Below are positions 14,880-22,259 of a DNA stretch of 27,186 bases, in pieces. How positions within the stretch are numbered: position 1 is the stretch's first letter; every line of letters starts with the position of its first letter. The notes beneath the pieces were generated by a model that saw nothing but the letters and a program-made list of their open reading frames with translations, was not told the DNA's origin and searched no databases. The translations under genes and the position numbers were made by a program. This DNA comes from DASPSR01 sp035516175 (lineage in GTDB: Bacteria; Nitrospirota; UBA9217), in contig DATJAO010000028.1 in NCBI GenBank assembly GCA_035516175.1, positions 1 through 27,186 on the forward strand, given 5' to 3'.

Positions 14880-15001
14880 ATAGTTATGTGTACTCGCCCT
14901 AGGATGTCGGGGAAGGATATGGCCAGCACTCCTCTATTTCCGGAAGGATTGAGGAAGAATTAAAAATCTCTATTTTCACGGCATCCTAGTAAAGTTTTTT
15001 T
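14880..15001 (+). ncRNA. possible small structured RNA or leader
   Basis: No open frame is convincing here. An 11-bp closing stem, CTAGGATGTCG (14899-14909) with CGGCATCCTAG (14979-14989), one G-T wobble, encloses about 70 bases that can form inner hairpins (CCTC...GAGG around a TTCCGGAA palindrome). TAAAG and seven T follow (14995-15001). A promoter-like sequence lies upstream. It could be a free small RNA of about 120 bases or part of the leader of the gene at 15215. I recognise no known riboswitch class. The remaining 15002-15214 is AT-rich, apart from a small GCCGGT/ACCGGC hairpin (15160-15165 with 15180-15185). Confidence 0.35.
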
Positions 15002-15214
15002 GGATATAAACGATAAGTATACTTAAAGGAGAAACATACCCTAATAATTTCATGGTTTAGCTGTTTTCAGAGTGGCAGAATTTTTGTATCCTATGAAAGG
15101 TTTTAAGCACAATTATTAAAGTGAAGGGCCTTTGATAAGTTTACCTTACACCTTTCTTAGCCGGTCACGGATGGGGGACACCGGCAGTATTGTCGTCAAG
15201 CAAGGAGCAGTTTT

Positions 15215-16198
15215 ATGAAATATGTAGTTCGAACCGTTTTACTTCTTGTTCTTTTTTTTTCGCTCATCACACACGGCTATGCGTCGCGTACAGGGGGAAA
15301 ATCTCCTGATTTGCAGGAGACCCTGCAACAGTATGTAGAAGACCTGAAAAGGAACCCGGCTGACCACGCTCTGCGTGAAAAGATCATCAAGCTTGTTCTG
15401 TCCATGAAACCCACACCCACGGTTCCGGAAAATGCTGAGCGGAATATGGCACGGGGGACCGCTTTTGCACAGAAGGCAACGGAGATCACCGGATACAAGA
15501 AGGCAATTGCCGAATTTGAGGCAGCTTCGAACTCGGCACCATGGCTGGCACTCGCTTACTACAATCTCGGCGTAGTCCAGGAAAAAGCCGCCCTTTACAG
15601 TGACGCGATGCAGAATTTGAAGCTTTACCTTCTCGCCGCCCCGGACGCGAAAAATGCACGCGACGTCAGAAATAAGATTTACGCATTGGAAGTCGATGTC
15701 GAGGACGTGGAGGCGGGTAAAAATACTCCGGCGCCGGCGGATGCAGGTATGGGAAAATCACTGGCAGTGACCGGGAAAACTTCTCTCGAGATTGAGCCCG
15801 AAAAACAACTCAAGATAATTAAAATGCCCCCGCAATCTCAGGACAAGAAGCTGATGGTGCCAAATTTTGTGGGAAGCTGGTACTTCAAAGACATGCTGCA
15901 TGGTGAAGATGTCAACATTCATGCGTTCGACATAAGCAAGAACACGAACGGCGACCTGGTTCTGACCCCCCCGAAGCGCGTTGCCGACAGCGTGGCAACG
16001 ATCAATATCTTTGAGTTACAAGATAAGAATCTCAGGGTCCAGATGAAGTGGAAAATGAAGTCCGTCGTGGGTTACTGGAAAACAGAGACCTACGTCCTCA
16101 CCATCTCCGAAGATGGGACCAAGCTGACAGGCTCGCACAACCAGCAGAGCGTCGGAGGTCGGAACATCGACATGGACAGAGTACTCTTCCGGCAGTAA
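15215..16198 (+). CDS. exported TPR protein with a C-terminal beta-rich domain
   Basis: A 327-residue protein with an N-terminal signal peptide (MKYVVRTVLLLVLFFSLITH, likely cleavage after GYA). Residues about 28-160 contain TPR-like helices: one unit is ALAYYNLGVVQEKAALYSDA. A Pro/Ala-rich linker follows (about 165-205). The last ~115 residues (from VPNFVGSWYFKDML) look like alternating beta strands with Trp/Tyr-rich positions (WKMKSVVGYWKTETYVLTIS), resembling a small lipocalin-like or OB-like barrel, though I cannot assign a family. It is probably periplasmic. AAGGAG (15201-15206) supports the start. No functional partner is adjacent. Confidence 0.7.
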   Translation: MKYVVRTVLLLVLFFSLITHGYASRTGGKSPDLQETLQQYVEDLKRNPADHALREKIIKLVLSMKPTPTVPENAERNMARGTAFAQKATEITGYKKAIAEFEAASNSAPWLALAYYNLGVVQEKAALYSDAMQNLKLYLLAAPDAKNARDVRNKIYALEVDVEDVEAGKNTPAPADAGMGKSLAVTGKTSLEIEPEKQLKIIKMPPQSQDKKLMVPNFVGSWYFKDMLHGEDVNIHAFDISKNTNGDLVLTPPKRVADSVATINIFELQDKNLRVQMKWKMKSVVGYWKTETYVLTISEDGTKLTGSHNQQSVGGRNIDMDRVLFRQ

Positions 16199-16226
16199 TA
16201 CCTGCGGTAGAAACCATACTCTTCTT

Positions 16227-16261
16227 AAAAGAGAGCGCATGAAGCTTTTCAGGCCTCTTTT
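16227..16261 (+). terminator. weak hairpin after the exported TPR gene
   Basis: AAAAGAG/CTCTTTT (16227-16233 with 16255-16261) with an inner TGAA/TTCA (16240-16243 with 16248-16251). It lies 29 bases after the stop. The stem is AT-rich, so efficiency is doubtful. The rest of the gap (16262-16498) is AT-rich and shows nothing further that I can support. Confidence 0.4.
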
Positions 16262-16511
16262 GCCTTTTAAGTCCCAATAGGGAACAGAATTTATTATCGT
16301 AACAGATACATCTCAATAATTTTCTATACAAACGATACCATGAAGTCGGCTTTTAAAACATTTTCCTCTCCCTGCCCTTCTCATGGCGATTTTTTTCTGC
16401 TATATTAATACCGACATCTTTCTGCTTGCCCGGGCTAAACTTTTTTAATGCATTTTCATAAAAGGCTGAATCCATTCGTACAGAATGCAAAATGTTCAGG
16501 GGAGGTAGTGT

Positions 16512-16838
16512 ATGGCTACGAAAGTCCGTGTAGAAAATCTGCCGACCGATATCACCAAGGAAAGGTTGATAGATATTTTTTCGCAAATCGGTGACGTTCA
16601 GTCTGTTACTATAAAAACAGACCTGCTGACCGGGCAGCCAAAGGGATACGGGTTTGTCGAGATGTCGCTCGATGTGGATGCGTACCGGGCGATCAACATT
16701 CTCGATGGAACAACTTTTCGAGATAAAAGAATTCATTTGAAGGAGGAAAAACCGCTGATCGAGAGGGCCAAAGAAATCCTGACTCAGATCACCACAAGGA
16801 ACGAAGGAAGTCCTGGAAATAGGCCAAGATCACATTAA
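16512..16838 (+). CDS. RRM-type RNA-binding protein
   Basis: A 108-residue single RNA-recognition-motif protein of the kind found in cyanobacteria and several anaerobic lineages. RNP2 is VRVENL (residues 5-10) and RNP1 is KGYGFVEM (about 44-51), with the expected beta-alpha-beta spacing. The basic C-terminal tail (TTRNEGSPGNRPRSH) is short and low in complexity. The domain binds single-stranded RNA; cyanobacterial relatives are cold-responsive, but no regulation can be shown here. A strong GGGGAGG (16499-16505) precedes the ATG. It stands alone. Confidence 0.9.
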   Translation: MATKVRVENLPTDITKERLIDIFSQIGDVQSVTIKTDLLTGQPKGYGFVEMSLDVDAYRAINILDGTTFRDKRIHLKEEKPLIERAKEILTQITTRNEGSPGNRPRSH

Positions 16839-16919
16839 GATATCAAATTGTGACCGACTATGCACGGGCTTTCATAAGAGGCAGACGATGAGAGAGTATT
16901 GATTCTATCGATCCTGTTA

Positions 16920-16961
16920 AACTCAAAAAGCTTAACCCCTGCGGCCAAGCCTTTTTGAGTT
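16920..16961. terminator. bidirectional hairpin after the RRM gene
   Basis: An 11-bp arm pair AACTCAAAAAG/CTTTTTGAGTT (16920-16930 with 16951-16961), extended inward by CTT/AAG past one bulged C. The A-run and T-run lie inside the arms, as in bidirectional terminators. It is about 80 bases beyond the RRM stop and separates that gene from the minus-strand gene. Confidence 0.5.
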
Positions 16962-17012
16962 AATGCCCACGTTCAAACGTTCTAATTGACGATCCGGAGT
17001 AAAAACCTTTTT

Positions 17013-17100
17013 AACCGCTAAGGCGCGAAAGCCACGAAGATTGTTAAGCATAAATGAAGTAAGACTAAGATTTTCTTGGCGTACTTAGCGTCCTCACAGA
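17013..17100. repeat. intergenic palindromic repeat, 'cgctaaggcgcgaaagcc' type
   Basis: Arms CGCTAAG (17016-17022) and CTTAGCG (17084-17090) pair perfectly, with further partial pairing inwards (GCCACGAAG against CTTGGC). The wording resembles a widely scattered intergenic repeat (AACCGC-AAGGCGC-AAG ... CTTGGCG-CTTAGCG) I recall from environmental bacterial genomes; that link is from memory and not checked. Confidence 0.5.
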
Positions 17101-17144
17101 AGAGAAAATCTAACTATTATTGAGACGAATTTGATTTTTTAGAA

Positions 17145-18566
17145 CTAGTTCCAGTCGAGCAGCCTCTTCTGGCCTTCGAGCTTTTTAATCTCAGTTACGT
17201 CCTGACTCACTTCAAGACAGCCGCGGTACTGGCCCGATGCATCGCGAACAGCAAAGTATTTGATGAGGATGAACCTCCCTTTCATCTGGATCCAGAACTC
17301 AGCAACGCTCTTCGTACCTGCCTTGAACTCAGAAAGGATCTTCTCCACCATCCCCACGCTCTTGGGCGGATGGCAGTTCTGCACCGTTCTGCCGATGACG
17401 CCCGGACTCCGGGGAAATATACGCTCTGGCGATGCTGAGTAGTAAGCCACCTCATCGTTCTCGTTCACGAAAGATATATCGATTGGAAGGTGCGTCAGGA
17501 GCAAATTCACCTGCTCCGCCGTGAGCTGTCCTGTATCGAGGTTCAAGCTTCCCACTTTCTCGCCAAGGAGTGCCTGCTGGAACGACTCTGTTGAGGGCTT
17601 CCACCGGGCCTCGGGCTTAATCCAGGCATAGCCGATCTCCTCTTCCCCTTTACTGACCTTCGTCCAATCCTCCTCGCTCAGGGTCTCAAGGGTCATGGGG
17701 AAAAGAATATGCTCTTCCTTATAGATCATGTCATTCACCATTTTCATCAATGCATCGACTGCCACCTTTTCCATCTTGTTGTCCGTAACCCTCTTCCGGA
17801 CATCCTTGATGAATGCCCGAATGTCGTCATGCAGTGCCCACATGACCTTTGACGGACCTGTAACGCCTTTTGTCTCTATGATCGGGAAGAGCTGGTTTTC
17901 TTTACGTACGAAATGCTTATCGATCTGGCTAAGCCGGTCCAGGATATCAAGGAGCTTGTCCTTCTCCTTCACATAATCCTTTATTGCCTCTGCTTCTTTC
18001 AAGATACTTTCAGCAACGCGGTTCTCGAGCATCAGAGTATGTACGGGGTGGCCAGCGGGAAGTCCTGGCACGGTCTGGTGCTCCAGCGCCTCTTTAAAGA
18101 CCTGTACATGCACCTCACAGAGGCTCTTGATCTCCGCCTCGGGCATGCCCTCGGCAATAAGTCGCTGTTCCATCTGGGCGATCTCCCAGGGAGCAACGTC
18201 CTTGATCAATTCCTCAAATTTCTTTTTTTGAGATTCGGCGTCCTTCCCATCGTGGAGTTCCTTAATGATGTTCTTCAATGTGTCGATCCGCACTTCCTGC
18301 TCGTCCACGCCTGCTTCACCGTACGCGATTAAAACGGTTTCGCCGGTCTTTTTCTTGATCTCTTCAGCGATTCCATCGATTAGCTTTTTGATCTCCATAC
18401 CGCCAATCATCGCGACTTTACCCAGAGACGCAATTCTACCCACGGTCTTTCGCATGAACGGGTTGTCCAGCATCTTGAATTCGGGGTTCAGGCTGACTAG
18501 GAAATCCTTCAGAAAGGGGTAAAGGTTCAGAAGATCATTAATTTTTGTTCTTGGGCTCAGTTCCAT
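17145..18566 (-). CDS. DUF1858/DUF438-hemerythrin-PAS protein
   Basis: A 473-residue soluble sensor-like protein. Order of parts: DUF1858-like N-terminus (INDLLNLYPFLKDFLVSLNP, about 8-70); DUF438 region (about 80-165); an HHE hemerythrin domain (about 175-315) with HPVHTLMLENR, HFVRKENQLFP, LHDDIRAFI and KEEHILFPM, which supply the His/Glu ligands of a di-iron site; then a PAS-like domain (about 360-460) with ISFVNENDEVAYYS and the CHPPKS motif. Such proteins are found mainly in anaerobes and are thought to sense or handle O2 or NO; the role here is inferred. AAGGAG precedes the ATG (minus strand). A CRP/FNR-like palindrome lies about 55 bases upstream. Confidence 0.9.
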   Translation of the reverse strand: MELSPRTKINDLLNLYPFLKDFLVSLNPEFKMLDNPFMRKTVGRIASLGKVAMIGGMEIKKLIDGIAEEIKKKTGETVLIAYGEAGVDEQEVRIDTLKNIIKELHDGKDAESQKKKFEELIKDVAPWEIAQMEQRLIAEGMPEAEIKSLCEVHVQVFKEALEHQTVPGLPAGHPVHTLMLENRVAESILKEAEAIKDYVKEKDKLLDILDRLSQIDKHFVRKENQLFPIIETKGVTGPSKVMWALHDDIRAFIKDVRKRVTDNKMEKVAVDALMKMVNDMIYKEEHILFPMTLETLSEEDWTKVSKGEEEIGYAWIKPEARWKPSTESFQQALLGEKVGSLNLDTGQLTAEQVNLLLTHLPIDISFVNENDEVAYYSASPERIFPRSPGVIGRTVQNCHPPKSVGMVEKILSEFKAGTKSVAEFWIQMKGRFILIKYFAVRDASGQYRGCLEVSQDVTEIKKLEGQKRLLDWN

Positions 18567-18961
18567 GGTTGTTCTCCTTTTTGAGTAAACGATACCATGA
18601 GTCTCTGTTTAAATCTATGATTTACGTCATGAAGCTTGAACATGCACATACCCATATTTTACCTGATTTTCACCTCATTTTATGATAAGCTTAGCGTGAA
18701 AATAGGTATATAATAATGATTGCTGATTACATTCCGTACTTCGCAGCAGTTTCATTTTATTTTTAGAAATTGCATATTTCATATAGACCTCGTAGCCCAA
18801 TGAAACACTCACAAAATAGGACACTCTATAAAAAAAGGCCCTACAAAAGCTACAATTGTGGCCGGAGATGTACTGTGAGCCGAAGATCTCGAGAATGCAA
18901 AATGGATGTTTAAATCGACAGCTGATAAAAATATTACAATTAATTGAGGGGCTAAAGTGAT
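18567..18961. other. AT-rich divergent region with a CRP/FNR-like palindrome
   Basis: No gene seen. Between the divergent DUF438 gene and dcd lies ATGA-TTTACG-TCAT (18617-18630), matching the TGA-N6-TCA core of CRP/FNR-family operators (CRP: TGTGA-N6-TCACA). It is about 50-65 bases upstream of the DUF438 start. The rest is AT-rich; several -10-like words occur but none stands out with a good -35. Confidence 0.35.
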
Positions 18962-19480
18962 ATGAGTGTATTAATCGGGAAGGAAATCGAGAGAGCTTTA
19001 AAAAATAAATTGATCAATATCGAACCGCTCAAAAAAACACAGATCGGACCCGGTTCAATTGATCTTACTCTCGGCAATGATTTCAGGATTTTTAAAAAAC
19101 GATCAAAGATCTATCACGTAAAAAATGATTCTCATTTTCAGGATATTACCAAAGACGTTCATATTACAGATGGCAATTATATAATAATTAAACCAGGCGA
19201 GATGGTTTTGGGAATCACGAAAGAAAAAGTTACTCTTGCCGATAATATTTCTGGTCGACTGGAAGGGAGAAGCAGATTCGCGCGTTTTGGGCTTGCAGTT
19301 CATGTTACCGCTGGATTTATGCATCCGGGCATTTCCAACCATCAAGTATTGGAAATAGTTAACTTAGGACATGCCCCATTAGCCTTATATCCTGGCACCA
19401 AGATTTGCCAATTTATATTTGAAAAATGCGACGGTCATGCCAAATATCAGGGGAGATTTGTTGAGCAAGTTAAGCCATGA
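18962..19480 (+). CDS. dcd: dCTP deaminase
   Basis: Deaminates dCTP to dUTP for thymidylate supply (some relatives also cleave dUTP to dUMP). The 172-residue protein has the trimeric dUTPase-like fold signatures: IGPGSIDLTLG near the N-terminus, GRLEGRSRFARFGL (residues 98-111), the strand TAGFMHPG, and Glu131 in HQVLEIVN at the catalytic position. The end retains KYQGRF. It is slightly short compared with E. coli (193). The ATG follows GAGGGG. Composition is unlike its neighbours: by hand count 198 of 520 bases are G/C (38%), against about 55% in gltX. Bifunctional dCTP deaminase/dUTPase activity cannot be excluded. Confidence 0.9.
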   Translation: MSVLIGKEIERALKNKLINIEPLKKTQIGPGSIDLTLGNDFRIFKKRSKIYHVKNDSHFQDITKDVHITDGNYIIIKPGEMVLGITKEKVTLADNISGRLEGRSRFARFGLAVHVTAGFMHPGISNHQVLEIVNLGHAPLALYPGTKICQFIFEKCDGHAKYQGRFVEQVKP

Positions 19481-19629
19481 CCTTAATGTGTCGTAGAGTA
19501 TGGTCTGTTGGTCTCTTCCTGTTAGATGAACCCATGATAGGTGTCATTTCACTTTCGGCGATTTAAGCGGTTACACACTCGTGGGTGAAATAAACGGCGT
19601 TGTAGCTGCAAACAGATAATCATAAAAAC

Positions 19630-19681
19630 AAAGCCCATGCCGGGAAGCCGGCATGAGCTTTTGGTATCATAAATACCAAAA
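19630..19681 (-). terminator. terminator of fhs (two adjacent hairpins)
   Basis: AAAGC-c-CATGCCGG/CCGGCATG-a-GCTTT (19630-19643 with 19648-19661), loop GAAG; on the minus strand it is followed by GTTTTTATG. Next to it, directly after the fhs stop, is TTTTGGTAT/ATACCAAAA (19659-19667 with 19673-19681). The first hairpin is the better terminator. Confidence 0.8.
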
Positions 19682-19687
19682 AACAGT

Positions 19688-21451
19688 TTAGAACACGCCT
19701 TTGACCTTCCCGGTCTCCACGTCCACGTCCACGCGGCGGTAGGCCGGATCGGACGATGTACCGGGCATGAGGGTAATAGTACCGGCAACGGGAACCACGA
19801 AGCCCGCACCCTTGTAAGTAAGAATGTCCCTGATACGGAGTTTCCAGCCCTTGGGAACACCTTTGAGGTTCGGGTTGTCCGTAAGCGAGAGGTGGGTCTT
19901 CACCATGCAGGTGCCCATCTTGGCAATCTCGGGGTCGGCCTCCATCTTCTTAGCCTTCTCGAGCGCCTCGTGCGTGAATTCAACGCCGTCTGCTCCATAG
20001 ACCTCTTTCGCGATCAGCTCGATGCGCTGACGAAGGGGGGTGTTGAGATCGTAGAGGAGCTTGAAATCGTTCTTCTCATTGCAGGCGTCAATGACTGCGT
20101 CGGCGAACTCAAGCGCCCCATCGCCACCCTTTTCCCAATGGCGGGACAGGGCAACGCGTGCTCCAGCTGCCTCAGCAAGTCTCCTAACGGTCTTAATCTC
20201 GTTGTCCGTATCGGTATAGAAGGCGTTGATGCAGACCACCGGGTTGATACCCGCTTTCTTCACGGTCTTGATGTGGTGCACTAAGTTTTCGCAGCCCTTC
20301 TCTACCCAAGCTACATTCTCGCCCTTGTACTCGGCAGGCATGGGCTTGCCAGGCACCGGGATGGGCGCGCCGCCGTGGCACTTAAGCGCACGGATCGTAG
20401 CCACGATCACGGCCGCGTTCGGCTTAAGGCCCGACATGCGACACTTGAGGTTCCAGAACTTCTCGAAGCCGATGTCCGCGGCGAAGCCCGACTCGGTCAC
20501 GAGATAATCGCCTAGCTTGAGACCGATGCGGTCAGCGATGATGGACGACTGGCCGATGGCGATATTCGCAAACGGGCCAGCATGCACGAACACGGGCTGG
20601 CCTTCGATGGTCTGGAGCAGGTTCGGGTTCAGGGCCTCGACCATCCAAGCAGTCATGGCACCGTCCACCTCGAGGTCTGCGGTCGTCACCGGCTTGCCAT
20701 CCCTGCTGTAAGCCACAACGATCCTGCCCATGCGCTCGCGCATGTCTTTTAAGTCCTTGGCAACGGCAAGGATGGCCATGACCTCAGACGATACGGCAAT
20801 AGCGAAACCGGACTTCATCGTGAATCCGTGCGACTTGCCGCCCATACCGATGATAATCTCGCGGAGTGACTGGGCACAGAAGTCGATGATCCACTTCATC
20901 TCGACATTGTGAGGGTCGATATTCAACCTTTTTAATTTTCTTTTTGAGAGCTGCTCATCGGTGTAGTTGAACTCATGCTGCATGCGGGACGTGAGGGCAA
21001 CCATAGCGAGGTTGTGGGCGTTCATGATGGCGTTGATGTCACCCGTGAGGCCGAGCGAGAACGGGGTGAGCGGGATGACCTGCGAGAGACCGCCGCCGGC
21101 GGCCGAGCCTTTTATGTTCATGGTCGGGCCGCCCGACGGCTGACGGATCGCGGCGATCACGTTCTTGCCGCGCTTGCCTAGGCCCTGGGTGAGGCCGATG
21201 GTCGAGGTCGACTTTCCCTCGCCAAGCGGCGTCGGTGTTATGGCAGTGACATCGATGTACTTTCCATCCGGCTTGCCCTCGTACCGCTTGAGCACTTTCT
21301 TGAAATCCACCTTCGCAACATGGTGTCCATGCAGCAGGATCTCATCGGGCAGGAGCCCCATATTTTCCGCGATCTCAGCGATCGGCTTCATTCTCTTTTC
21401 CGAGTCTTCCGCGATTTCCCAGTCAGCATGCTTCGTTGGATCAAGTGCCAT
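19688..21451 (-). CDS. fhs: formate-tetrahydrofolate ligase
   Basis: Formyltetrahydrofolate synthetase: formate + ATP + THF to 10-formyl-THF, the entry of formate into folate one-carbon metabolism and the methyl branch of the Wood-Ljungdahl pathway. The 587-residue protein has the P-loop-like TPTPLGEGKSTSTIGLTQGL near residue 70, RQPSGGPTMNIKGSAAGGG, the substrate region ESGFAADIGFEKFWNLKCR, and the C-terminal IRDILTYKGAGFVVPVAGTI and MPGTSSDPAYRRVDVD. The length is close to the usual 555-590. GGGAGG precedes the ATG. It lies on the same strand as, and downstream of, the formate dehydrogenase genes, which fits using or making formate. A double hairpin ends the transcript. Confidence 0.97.
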   Translation of the reverse strand: MALDPTKHADWEIAEDSEKRMKPIAEIAENMGLLPDEILLHGHHVAKVDFKKVLKRYEGKPDGKYIDVTAITPTPLGEGKSTSTIGLTQGLGKRGKNVIAAIRQPSGGPTMNIKGSAAGGGLSQVIPLTPFSLGLTGDINAIMNAHNLAMVALTSRMQHEFNYTDEQLSKRKLKRLNIDPHNVEMKWIIDFCAQSLREIIIGMGGKSHGFTMKSGFAIAVSSEVMAILAVAKDLKDMRERMGRIVVAYSRDGKPVTTADLEVDGAMTAWMVEALNPNLLQTIEGQPVFVHAGPFANIAIGQSSIIADRIGLKLGDYLVTESGFAADIGFEKFWNLKCRMSGLKPNAAVIVATIRALKCHGGAPIPVPGKPMPAEYKGENVAWVEKGCENLVHHIKTVKKAGINPVVCINAFYTDTDNEIKTVRRLAEAAGARVALSRHWEKGGDGALEFADAVIDACNEKNDFKLLYDLNTPLRQRIELIAKEVYGADGVEFTHEALEKAKKMEADPEIAKMGTCMVKTHLSLTDNPNLKGVPKGWKLRIRDILTYKGAGFVVPVAGTITLMPGTSSDPAYRRVDVDVETGKVKGVF

Positions 21452-21486
21452 TGTGAACCTCCCTTTTTTAATATGCGTTAAAATTA

Positions 21487-21546
21487 GCCACGGAGCACAC
21501 AGAGCTTACAGATAAAAACGAAAGGTTCTTCCGTGTTCATTGTGAC
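21487..21546. repeat. intergenic repeat, 'gccacggagcacacagag' type
   Basis: GCCACGGAGCACACAGAG ... TTCCGTGTTCATTGTGAC forms an imperfect inverted repeat (10 of 16 positions by hand). The wording resembles a common intergenic repeat (CCACAGAG-GACACAGAG ... CTCTGTG-TCTCTGTGG) of environmental genomes; recalled, not checked. Confidence 0.4.
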
Positions 21547-21578
21547 CCCTTTGGCAAAAATCTTTTTTCTGTCTTGTG

Positions 21579-22037
21579 CTAATAGCTGATCAGGAGCTTC
21601 AGGAGCTTTTCGTTCATCGCGTGCACGTTTCTGCTCGCAATGCGGGCGATCGTCTTCATGACCTTATACATCATGTTCTTATCACTCTGCTCAAAAGCCT
21701 TGAAATCTTCTGTAGGAAGGCGATAGACCTCGGTGGCGTCAATCGCCGTGGCATCCGCGCCGTGGGTCTTCTTGTCTTCGATCACGGAGAGCTCGCCGAA
21801 GATGTGGTTTTCCGAGAGGATGGCAAGAGTCTGCTTCCAGCCGTCGGGAGTGGTCTTCGAAATCTCCACCTTCCCCTTCTTGAGGAGGTAGATGCCCTTC
21901 GTAGGCTCGCCTTCTTTAAAGATCGACTTCCCTTTGTTGAAGCTTTCGACGGAGATTTTTTGCGCTATCATGCCGAGCTCGGCATCATTCAGATCGCTGA
22001 AAAGGATCTGTCTCTTAAGTTCCGATTTGTCGGCCAT
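21579..22037 (-). CDS. stand-alone cyclic-nucleotide-binding-domain protein
   Basis: A 152-residue protein made of one CRP-type cNMP-binding beta-roll (about residues 12-125: FSDLNDAELGMIAQKISVE, GKSIFKEGEPTKGIYLLKKG, FGELSVIED) and a C-terminal helix, with no DNA-binding helix-turn-helix. The phosphate cassette reads FGELSVIEDKKTHGADATAI: the Glu is present but the canonical Arg-Ser/Thr pair that holds the cyclic phosphate is His-Gly here, so classical cAMP binding is doubtful. It may act by binding a partner protein or another ligand. A strong GAGGAGG precedes the ATG. It lies between fdhA and fhs on the same strand. Confidence 0.85.
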   Translation of the reverse strand: MADKSELKRQILFSDLNDAELGMIAQKISVESFNKGKSIFKEGEPTKGIYLLKKGKVEISKTTPDGWKQTLAILSENHIFGELSVIEDKKTHGADATAIDATEVYRLPTEDFKAFEQSDKNMMYKVMKTIARIASRNVHAMNEKLLKLLISY

Positions 22038-22114
22038 CGTTTCCTCCTCGCTGTAAAACCGCTATGTTCACCCCTGAGATTGCTGAGTATGCAGATGCAA
22101 TAATTCTGAACTCT

Positions 22115-22225
22115 ACTTCCTAAATCCTAAATAAATTCGAAATTGCAACGTTTAAATTATTTTGAATTTGTGCATTCGGTACTTTGAAATTGTTTAAAGT
22201 ACTGGATTTCGGACTTAGAACTTGA
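22115..22225. repeat. AT-rich intergenic repeat, 'aaattcgaaattgc...ttcggacttag' type
   Basis: The gap 22038-22259 has a run of TTCGAAATT / TTTGAATTTG / CTTTGAAATTGTTTAAAG / GGATTTCGGACTTAG words. It includes the arms GTACTTT/AAAGTAC (22179-22185 with 22196-22202). This style matches a third kind of dispersed intergenic repeat I recall from uncultured bacterial genomes. No gene is seen. Confidence 0.35.
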
Positions 22226-22259
22226 TAATCCCCCGCGTACTCTGCGGTAAAAATTTATT

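Noticed and set aside
16331..18600. An exact 14-base repeat, AAACGATACCATGA, at 16331-16344 and 18587-18600
   Set aside because: In 27 kb about one such match is expected by chance, and the two contexts share nothing further.
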